NCBI GenBank assembly: GCA_022606425.2
Contig: JAHDVF020000447.1
Coordinates: 162,001 to 226,000, forward strand
DNA from: Lepidostoma basale
Lineage: Eukaryota; Arthropoda; Insecta; Trichoptera; Lepidostomatidae
Direction of reading: 5' to 3'
DNA length: 64,000 bases
Both the position numbers and the translations under genes were made by a program. Shown here one piece after another: positions 50,593-60,200 of this stretch (within the stretch, counting starts at the first letter, position 1; the number at the start of each line of letters is the position of its first letter). The notes beneath the pieces were generated by a model. That model saw only the letters and a list, made by a program, of their open reading frames with translations, ran no database searches and had not been told where the DNA came from.

Positions 50593-51125
50593 GGTGGCGC
50601 AGCTCACATCCCCTCACATACCTGCAGCACCTCGCTACCAAGACACTCGCTGTTAATCCCGATTATTTTTAGGCGCCACATGCGCTCCCGGCCCCGCCAC
50701 TAAATATAGCGGACGACGAACGACGGACGACGGCGCGCCGCGAGGACAACTGACTATTTCGGACCCCACGAGCCAGACTCGGCACCTTGCTCCGCCTCGG
50801 GCGGACGCTCGGGTAATCGATGGCCCGCGCGGCCGGCCGGCGGAGCGCTCCGTGCTGGAGCCGCGCGCTCTCGACCGCCGGAACAGGACTCGCCCGCAAC
50901 TCGCGCACATCCATCCGGAACACTACACCACCGAACACGTCGCAATTCACTTCTCGTCACTTCGCGTCGAGTGCGCATTGCCGCGCCCGCTTTCCGCGGC
51001 CCCGATCCCATTTCTCGAGCATGCGCGATACCTGACACGCTAATTCGTATAACCCCCGCGGAAAATTGGGGCGCGCGTGTCGCCGCTGGAAAATTAGAAC
51101 TTTCGAGTGACGTCGCCGGGGGTCG
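50593..51125 (-). promoter_or_regulatory. CpG-rich 5' region of the NACHT gene
   Basis: GC- and CpG-rich block directly upstream of exon 1, in contrast to AT-rich flanks. Probably the 5' UTR and promoter. A CAG-GTATGTG at 50624-50615 could be an alternative 5' splice site. No TATA box is evident. Confidence 0.55.
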
Positions 51126-51159
51126 CTCGCGGGCATTGTACTAACAACATTATTTCAAA

Positions 51160-51420
51160 TAATAATTAAATAAAACGATGTTTTTTAACTACTTCCACAG
51201 AACAGACAGACTGGTGACACTATTGTAAACTTAGTCCTTTATATACATACAGATCAGGGGTGGTATACATGATTCTATACAAAAATAATCTTCAAATATT
51301 TATGTAAAATTTTCTGAATTTAAATATTGGTATTACAGGTATTCAAGGAGGTTCGTATTAAATAAAATGGATTTTAAATTTTATTATCGCTTACATATTC
51401 ATATATAGTGTTTGAAAAAA
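51160..51420. repeat. Interspersed repeat shared with 35225-35470
   Basis: TTAAATAAAACGATGTTTTT, GGTGACACTATTGTAAACTT, ACATACAGATCAGGGGTGGT. Confidence 0.6.
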
Positions 51421-51554
51421 ATGGTAATTTTGTTATTATTACTGAATTTATTCTTGGTATTATTTCAAATGTTTTTTTAACAATAAATCCTCTTTCGGCA
51501 AAACATCGTTTCAATCGAATGTTAAGGCGTCAACACTGTGGAATTCTATTGTTT

Positions 51555-51825
51555 ATCTAACTAACTAACTAACTAACCATCACGCCGTCTCTCCGAAGGG
51601 TTAGGCAGAAAGAATGGACTGCCACACTTTTCTTTCCTGACATTTCTCTGACTCCTCACATGGCCGACATTCAATATTTGATTTACTTGATCGTGCCACG
51701 TTTTCCTCGGTCTTCCTCTATTTCTGGTTCCATTTACATCGTTAACATATAATATTTTTACCATTCTTTCTTCATTCATTCTTAATATGTCCAAACCATC
51801 TTAATGATCCTTTCATTATTGTTTA
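51555..51825 (-). mobile_element. R-A 3' fragment with tail
   Basis: AACTAACTAACTAACTAACC start, CTCGGTCTTCCTCTATTTCT. Confidence 0.85.
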
Positions 51826-52309
51826 TTGATTAGAGAAAAGAGCATTTTAAACATCGAATAATCCAGTTAATTTAATAAATATTTAAAAAAAATAAAAATA
51901 TGAATATTTAATCAATTAACTGGATTATGCAGTAGTTAAAATTCTCCTTCCAAATAGTTCAATATTACTTTTATGGTCTCTCTCCGTAAGGATGCTTTAT
52001 CAATACTTTACATAAAACTTTTCTTCAAGTTTAGTTGGATATGTTGATTGATGGGATATTTAATAAATGATTCAGAAGCGTGAGTGCAGCGCTGTCCATT
52101 TAAATTGTTCCTTCCTGAACATAACATAATATTATAAGGGCAATATTCTAGTTTGTTCCGCACTCAAATCATCGCTTTCATTTTACTCCTGGAGTATAGT
52201 TTCTTGCAAACAGCACAACACTGAAGTTATGATAATATGTTCAGTCTAGGAGTTTGTTCATTTCAGGAAAAAATATATAATATACAACATACCATCACCC
52301 CTCATACTC

Positions 52310-52570
52310 ATCACTGCTCAGGACCCTGTCCGAAAGGCGTGCAAGATGGATCGGCTATGTAATACGTCAAGAAGGCCTCTTGCATGCCATAATGGAGGGT
52401 ATGACCGAGGGGACAAACTCTAGGGGACGCCCACGCCGAGAGTACCTGGAGGACCTGTTGGTGGACGTGCGCTGCTCATCATATGCAGATTTCAAAAGAG
52501 CCGCACACGACAGGGAAGAATGGGAGAGAAGAATAGAAGAAATCGCTGCAAACCAATCCCAGGATTGAAA
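52310..52570 (+). mobile_element. R-A2 3' fragment
   Basis: MHAIMEGMTEGTNSRGRPRR, EYLEDLLVDVRCSSYADFKR, ANQSQD-stop. Confidence 0.88.
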
Positions 52571-52574
52571 CTTT

Positions 52575-53160
52575 CTAACTAACCATCAGGGGAAGGCAGA
52601 GAGAATTGACCGCCACACTACTCTATCCTGGCACACCTCTCTAGATTCCTCCACATTCATACAGGGAGTCATACACACACGTTGATTCTTCCGACTTCTA
52701 ACATGACCAACCTTTAAAATTTGATTAATTTGGTCATGCTCGACTGCGTACTCCGTTAACATCATTAACGTATACTTTATTAAGCATTCTTTCTCCATCC
52801 ATGCGCTCTATACGTCCGAACCAAGGCAGCGATCCTTTCATAATTTTGTTCATAATACCTTCTTCCGCTCTACATTCCTTTCTTATATCAACATTTGAGA
52901 CTCTGTCATACATCATTTTACCACACATTCGCCTTAGGGATCTCATCTCTACCGCATTTATTCTGCTCTCATCCTTCTTCTGCCAGTTCCATGCTTCGCT
53001 TCCATGGATTAGGGTTGGGACCAGAACTCCATTGTGAACGGCCGTTTTCGCTTTCATTGATAATTTTTTTTTCCAATAACTACTCGTATTTTTAAAGCTC
53101 CATTCACTTTGTTACCCACACCAACCCTTCTATCGACGTCACTATCCGTTCGGCCATCCG
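52575..53160 (-). mobile_element. R-A fragment
   Basis: Minus strand AVHNGVLVPTLIHGSEAWNW, RMCGKMMYDRVSNVDIRKEC, LPWFGRIERMDGERMLNKVY. Confidence 0.88.
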
Positions 53161-53164
53161 CTGT

Positions 53165-53235
53165 GATAACTATACCCTTTACATGGATTTTCCTCGCGCT
53201 TTAATGATGTAGGGAGCTATTTAACAAAATAACAA
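53165..53235 (+). mobile_element. SINE-1 3' end
   Basis: ACCCTTTACATGGATTTTCC to AACAAAATAACAATAA. Confidence 0.65.
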
Positions 53236-53400
53236 TAATTTCTCACGTGGTCGACATTTACTATTTGATTGATTTAATCATGCCACGTTTTCCTTGGTCA
53301 TTATCCATTTCTTGTTCTGTTTACATCGTTAATACAATTTTCTTTACCTTTCTTTCTTCATTCATTCTTTCCGTGTGTCCAAACCATCTTAACTTTATGG
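53235..53400 (-). mobile_element. R-A fragment
   Basis: CACGTGGTCGACATTTACTA, TTGATTTAATCATGCCACGT. Confidence 0.75.
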
Positions 53401-53540
53401 AGTATCTTGTCTTCCTAAAGTCAAACAATCTCTCATGCGTTCCCGGTATTATATTGTATTCAATTAACCCCTTAAACTTTCATTTTGTTTGTAATATCTT
53501 TTGAGAATATAAACTAATTTGATTTGATTTAATGACCCTC
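53400..53540 (+). mobile_element. 3' end of TTTGAT-tailed non-LTR element
   Basis: GGAGTATCTTGTCTTCCTAA and TCTTTTGAGAATATAAACTA, TTTGATTTGATTT: the same 3' end as 61190-61265. Confidence 0.65.
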
Positions 53541-54585
53541 ACTAATTAGCAGTAGCAGTGGTGCAGTAGTGATATCCCATGGGTGGGTTCATTGATAAGC
53601 ATTACTACACTACCCAATATATTCCGTTGATTTATTCCAATTTTTTATTAATTTAAAGACTGTTTTCCTCTACTAATGGGAAGTTTTAAAAATTAGCGAG
53701 TAAGTGATTTTAAACTATAAGTTGTATGGTTTGTTCATTGCATAGTTATTTTTCTCATAACATAATGTCATCTTATATTAATTGGATTTCCAATTATACG
53801 TATCCAACTTCTGGAAGAATCACAATTCAACATTTAATCCAGGGCATTGTTGATGATAAGAAAGGCATAGACATAAAAGTATGTAAATGCATCCTCCAGT
53901 TATGCACCCCGCGGAATCCGGAGATGTCATAATCCGTGAATTAATTTAATCTATCTTTAATCCCAATCACCACTCCTAGTCCCGCCAAGGAGACTTTTCA
54001 AAATGGGAGAAAAGTGTTTCAATTAATAAAAAATTAAACACCTTAAGTTTATCAGTAATTTTTTATCATACCTATCTTTGGCTTCTTCTCCATGCCACAT
54101 CCTGATGTGGGATTTGGCCTCCTCCGCAACAGTCCTCCACTGGCTTCTGTCCCTGACCATCCTCTTCCACGCAGCTCGCCCTTGGTAAAAAATCTTGGTC
54201 TCTTTTCACGCGGCCCCCATCTGGAAATAATTGTCGATGCTCTACCCTCTGGCATTCTTACACCATAGGCGTTGAGACTTACAGAATCTCACCACTGATT
54301 TCTGATTAATCAGTACTTCTAACTCAAGAATTCTTTTGATTCTGTAAGTCCCATCCTCCAGCGCGGGGTGAATAGCTCCCCTTATATGAGGATCTACATG
54401 ATTTTGATATTTTTGTGAAGTTTATACATTGTTAGAGCACTTTTACAAGTATTGAACAATGGCATTTTGGAACAGCGAGGCGAAATACAGAAATATTTGT
54501 TTCTTCTATATTCACCATCACTTGGGATTAATCCTAAACTAAGAAAATAATTTGATATAAATAATCAAGCCATATGGTGTCCTAG
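53541..54585. other. Intergenic DNA, nothing firm
   Basis: 54045-54260 (minus) may be a non-LTR tail scrap (GLLRRRPNPTSGCGMEKK). The rest is unrecognised. Confidence 0.4.
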
Positions 54586-54589
54586 AACT

Positions 54590-54715
54590 GCGACCTGAAA
54601 CCCAGGACGTCCTCGACTTCAATGGAGGGATGATGGATGCCTGTTGCCCAGGATGGACATACATGGAGGAGGCTTACGCCCAGGAGTGGATGGATACAGG
54701 CTGATGATGACAAAT
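54590..54715 (+). mobile_element. R-C tail scrap
   Basis: GGATGGACATACATGGAGGA and GGCTTACGCCCAGGAGTGGA correspond to the EEAFVQEW-type end. Confidence 0.6.
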
Positions 54716-54984
54716 CAAGCTAATATCAAATAATAATTAACTGGTTCTATGCCGTGACATTGTCTGTGTTGACTGTTAGGGGTCAGCTGAATGGACAAAT
54801 ATTGGACACGATACTAGCCATGGAGGTTTTGGCTTTGGAACAAGAAATCAGCTGAGGAATGATCTACTAAATTTCTCTGATGCATATGGTCTCACTATTA
54901 CTAACATGTTCGTTTTATGGATTCATATTTGAATAGGTATGTGAAAACATTGTATTTTCACAACATTTTTCACAAAGATGTTTC

Positions 54985-55270
54985 GGGACACAGACTCCCT
55001 TCCTCTTCTTCGATGGCCCTCTACAGCCCATATCGAGCCTTAGCCTCCAGTATTCTTCGCCTCCAACTCCTCCTGTCCTCCGCTTCGACCCTCCAATCTG
55101 ACGCTCGTAACAATTTCGCCCCATCTCTCCCAACTTCATCCTCCCATCGCAGCCTTGGTCGTCCAATTGTCTTCTACCACCTGGGTGCGACTTCAGCAAT
55201 CTTTTTGGGGTTCGCGATGATGGCATCCTCTGCACGTGACCGGCCCATCTCAGTCTATTCAGTCTGACTT
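54985..55270 (-). mobile_element. R-B fragment
   Basis: Minus strand HVQRMPSSRTPKRLLKSHPG and GEEYWRLRLDMGCR (shifted frame), with TTCCTCTTCTTCGATGG tail. Confidence 0.85.
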
Positions 55271-55344
55271 GAGATGATGTAATTCATAAAAATGGCGCTC
55301 TATAAATCATCCAATTTATTATTATTATTACCTATTATTATCTC

Positions 55345-56019
55345 GAGATTTCCGCTTCGCCTTCCCACGTACATTTTTTAAGGCTTTTAGCAATTGTAGC
55401 GTAAGCTCAATAATTAAATAAACATTAATTATTAATTATTATAATCCACAATATTAATAACATTTTGAAGACACGCCAAGGATGTTGAAATGCCAAGGCA
55501 GATTAAAGTCCAGTTCCATGAGTCAATGCGGAGATCTTGTGACCAGTTAGGTGACTCGATGAATAGTGGCAAAGGAGGAATACATTACAAAAGCCGAGAT
55601 GAAAACACAATTGACATTTTTATAATAGTTTTATTATAAATGAGTCCCATATAAAAAGAACCTGTGTATAATTAACTTACTTTAATAAGTTGCTCTATTT
55701 TAACATTGGCACCCGCTCGTGTGCCTCTCCTCCCCGCTCCTGCCCCGCACCACCGAGACCTGGTGGAGAGGACCTGGAGGAGACCTGCAGGTCCACTAAT
55801 ATATACATTGTCGCTTCCCTCCTCTCTCCGGCAGCCGAGTCTTCAACTGTTACAAATGTTAATGTTTCATTACACCTCTGTTATGTCCATTGGCTGACTT
55901 TAATTTGTTCAAAGACTGATCATTAAAAACGCAAGAGAAACCTTGTTAGAAAGAATTATTCAAACTCAACTGCAGACACCGCAATCAGAATTATTTACAT
56001 GTATCTACGCAGTGTCAGC
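55345..56019. other. Intergenic DNA
   Basis: A GC-richer part at 55700-55850 has no splice-linked frame. No repeat-family match. Confidence 0.4.
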
Positions 56020-56023
56020 TTAA

Positions 56024-56541
56024 CCCCTTACCGCATACCGGCTCATATATGATCCAAAATAATCTTTCGCCATAAAAAACATCAAAATAATAAAATATGT
56101 CTTGCTTCTAGCAATAATACTAAAGTTTTATCTATGATCCGCATTACTAGTTGTCAAACTTCTTGCTAGATGTCTCTGGTTGTACTAGATGTGCGTTCGA
56201 CTGTTTCCAACTGTCGGTTAATGATTTTCTGTACAAACGTGATATTCAAAAGTGTTATTTATTTTTGTTTGTAAAACGCTATAAATATTTATATTACACT
56301 GGTTTACTATTATTTTCATTAGGTAAGTAATAAAATGATCACGTTTATATAAAATTATGGATAATATTGTGTAAAATCTAGGGATGAAAAGGGGAAGACC
56401 TAGAAATATTCTTTTTATATTTTATATAGGAAAAAATATTTTTTTTGAAAAAGAAAAAAATACGTGTCTTTTTTTTTCATCATTTACACATCATATATAT
56501 TTTTTAAAGATTTGATTTAAAAAAAATAATGCAGTAAGGGG
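56024..56541. mobile_element. piggyBac-type MITE, 518 bp
   Basis: TTAA at 56020-56023 and 56542-56545. Ends CCCCTTACCGCAT and ATGCAGTAAGGGG are inverted with one mismatch. No coding frame. Confidence 0.88.
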
Positions 56542-57082
56542 TTAATCTATCAACAATTCATTTGCATTCAAAATATCTCTTGCATTCTCAACATGACGTG
56601 TCTATAGGCGTAGCCCTATCATCTATCAAATCGACGAACTATGGAAGTCATAATTTAAAATAAATTATAATCAAATAAATATCGCGAGAACTTGTGGCAT
56701 ACAATGTAATTTTACCATATATTACGGGTAAAACCAGAATCTTATTTTAAGTTTATGATACTCTTAAGATCATAATGAAAGATTAAAAGAACTGTGATTA
56801 AAATGTAAATACGATGAAATAAATCTCTCGGTGACAATGTTCAGAAATAAATGAAACTAATTCAATTCCTCTCTTCTCCTGTATATCCAGCGAATACATT
56901 ACAAACGAGCAGTGGGCAGATTAAGCGGAGGATACCAGAACACAACAAACATCCCTAGAAGTATCACAAAACAAAGTCATCCCGGATGTGAGGCTGTTAG
57001 CAAACACAGGAGCGGCTGATGTTGCGAGGGGGAGCATAACCAGTAGGGATATCCATTCTGCAGATAAGAGATGGGGCGGAGT

Positions 57083-57256
57083 TTAGTCTTGATCGCTGGC
57101 ATCTCCGTTGGCAGGCGCGTCTTGGTCGCTGGGCGCGCCGCCCATGCCTTCCTCCTCTTCCTGGTCCGAGTCTCCGGCCACCTCCGCGTTCTCCGCCTCC
57201 GCACGCTCCATCTGCCGCGCCAGCTCCGCTTCGTCCAACGCAGTCACAACCTTGGG
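57083..57256 (-). CDS. eIF2alpha: eIF2 alpha exon 5
   Basis: Residues 274-330: [20 protein letters not shown], then an acidic Asp/Glu tail ending ASDQD, TAA at 57085-57083. Acceptor TTTGCAG at 57257-57263. PKVVT...[16 protein letters not shown] is the conserved C-terminal motif. Confidence 0.97.
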   Translation of the reverse strand, partial: PKVVTALDEAELARQMERAEAENAEVAGDSDQEEEEGMGGAPSDQDAPANGDASDQD

Positions 57257-60200
57257 CTGCAAACACAACACGTGACATAAGGTAAACTTGTAACATTAGG
57301 ATACGATGTCCTCCCTTGTACCGGAATAGACTTGAATAGAGTCACTCACCGCCATCTGAACGTTGAAGACTCCCTTCTTGGAGAGGATGACCTCCCGCAC
57401 CTTGTCGATGGCATCCTGCAGCGCCTTCAGCCCGTCCGCCTTCTCCGGGGTGGATGTCGTCATTACTGCAACGTGACACATCATGCCAGTTAACATAAGA
57501 TAGGAGTTGAATGTTTCACTTATGATATTACAATAATTTATTTATAATATTGATCTCGATAGGTAGCCAATCTATCGCCCATTTTATTGTCACGTGAATT
57601 CTACACCAGACCAAAGACAGTGTGACAATCACACTGCCATCGCCGGGAATCGAACCCGGGACCTTCGGTATGGAAGTCAGAGCTTTTACCACTCTGCCAT
57701 GAAGGTCGTCGTTTTGATCAGTTTCAGCAGATAGCTGCCATTACCAGAAGATGGCACCTAACTGCTAAAACTAGTAAAACAAGTTAAATAAAACTAAATA
57801 TATATTGTAAACAACAAACTAACTAACCACCACAATCTTTCACCGGCGGGGTAAATAGAGAGGATGGACCACCACACTACCTCTCGAGCTTCCTCCACAT
57901 TCTCAGATCATCACACGCGACTCATTGATTTTCCCAACTTTGAATGTGGTCACTTTTTAGCAATTGATTAATTTTGTCCTACCGTGTTTTTCTCAGCCGT
58001 CCTCAGCTTTTTTTTTCCATTCACACTGCTTGATACAATTTAAACCATTTTTCTCCCATCCATTCGTTCCATATGCCCACAGCATCGTTTTTTAATTCTA
58101 CTTGGGATGCACTGAAAAGTTTTTTTTATAAACACAGAAACCTTTCGTGTCTGATTAATTAATGGAGATTAAAATTATGAAACTATGGCTTTCTTTTCAT
58201 TGTATCTACTTGATATGAATCATAAAACAATGTGAGCGTTCTATTTGGATAAAGACAATTATTCACAAACGAGGCAGTCACAACTATTCTCGCACTGACA
58301 CTTTCAGCTAATAATGATTTGATAGTAACATTCCCCAGTGTCTGAAACAGTACTGACATATGGAGCAGATACGCTGACCCTCACCAAGTCCACCATAAGG
58401 AGACTCCGTGTAGCACAGAGGAAACACGGAAGAGCCATGCTACACGTAAGACTCTCAGACCGGATAAGAAATACTGAAATACGTAGAAGGTCGGGAGTAA
58501 CAGATGTCGTCGCAAGGGTAGCGAAGCTTAAATGGTCATTTGCGGGACATGTTGCCAGATTGGCAGATGATAGATGGACCAGAAGGGTGGTGGAGTGGAG
58601 ATCCCGCGAAGACAAACGAAACAGAGGGAGACCCCCCACACGATGGTCCGATGACATTAAAAGAATTGCTGGCGATTGGATGCGAAAGGCATAAGACCGG
58701 GGTACGTGGAGAAGTATGGGAGAGGCTTGTCCTCTCCTATAGAACTGTTTGTCGATGCCAGCAAGCCTGGCAAAACCAGGTGCTATCGAAATAAAGACAA
58801 AAGTGAAAGAAGTAGTTCATAAAAAAACATTGTTTTATTTGATCATTATTAAAAAGAATTAAATAACGAGATTTGAGTAAAAACATAAGATTTTCTTCAG
58901 ATATTTTATATCTCACGATCGAAGTAAAAAAGAGAGGTACCGTAGAGTGGGGGTGCGATGAGGTTGATCTTGATGGGGATCTCCTCGGTGGAGAGAGCGA
59001 GGCCGGCGGTGAGGGCGGCCTTGACGGCGTCGATGCCCTCGTACTCGTAGCAGGCGCACTCCAGGTCAGCGCGGATCTTGACGGCCTGCGAGGTGAGCTT
59101 GCGCTTGATGTTGTTCAGCAGCACCTCCTTGGTCTCCTCGTCCAGTCCGCACTCCGCCAGGATAGACGGATCCCTGCACCACACATGAGAATATCACATC
59201 AATTGCTACTGGTTTCAATTTCATAGTTAAATCAAGTGAAAAGTTACTCACTAAACTGTGATTAAAAAATAAGGTGAATTTTTCTTTTAAACTTTGCAAG
59301 TGTTATTATTATTTTATAATAGTATTATGCGTAATTTGCGTGAGGCTATTCGCCTCATTGGGCCTCCTTTGTCGAATGCCAGCCGACATCGCTATATGTA
59401 CGCTACAACTCAGTTGTCGGCTGGCGGCCGACAGGATAAGACTTGCGCGCGCGGTGTATTTTCGCGCCCAAAACTTTACTTTCTTGTGATTATTCGTCTA
59501 AAAACATTTAATTTCACATTTTAATAAGATTTTGACTGTTTTCCGTTTTTATTTTACTATAAAATAATCTTTGCAAATTCACATAACCTAAAATGGCGGG
59601 AACTTCTCGTGATACGTCATGCAGATGAGCGATTAGAGTACAAGCCCCACTTCATTGCAAAACTAGAAAAAGGTTCTAAAGACTGTACTGTGTGCAGTAA
59701 CAGAAAGATTAGGGGGAAGACAGGAAACAGTGTGGTTTTGTGAGATCTATTCCAGAAAACCTGGTCTCCATCCTGGAGATTGTTTTAAAAAGTACCATAC
59801 TATGCAAAACTATAAGTAGTCCATAATGTTTTTTGTAAATTGTTTTTTGTTTGAAGAATAAATCATTACAAATGAATTTTTAAAGATTTTTTTTGTAACT
59901 ACCTATCAATAAAAATATTTTGATATTATTTAAATTAGAGTTGGCTGACAAACAATATCAAAAAATAATGGAGTGGTAAGGGTCAATATATATTTTACAC
60001 TGCTTTGTTTATTTTAACGAATATTGTATCTTATTTTTATATATTTAAAAATGCAACACCACAAATTAATTTCTTGATACGAAGGTATAAAGTAAAAAGG
60101 TTTATAAAAGCCATTAAAATATGAGGTGCAACTGTAGTCCGCCGCACTAGAGGCGCAGTGCAGGGGTGTACTCACAGCACGGCCTGCTTGAAGAAGTCGT

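Noticed and set aside
50615..50624. CAG-GTATGTG as the real exon 1 donor
   Set aside because: Using it would remove the ATG whose frame joins exon 2 perfectly; kept only as a possible alternative 5' UTR site.
50820..51043. Plus- and minus-strand frames of 60-95 codons in the CpG-rich block
   Set aside because: No family resemblance; GC-rich DNA simply lacks stops. More likely promoter or 5' UTR.
55690..55926. Possible small secreted Pro-rich protein
   Set aside because: No start context, no splice links, composition alone makes the frame open.
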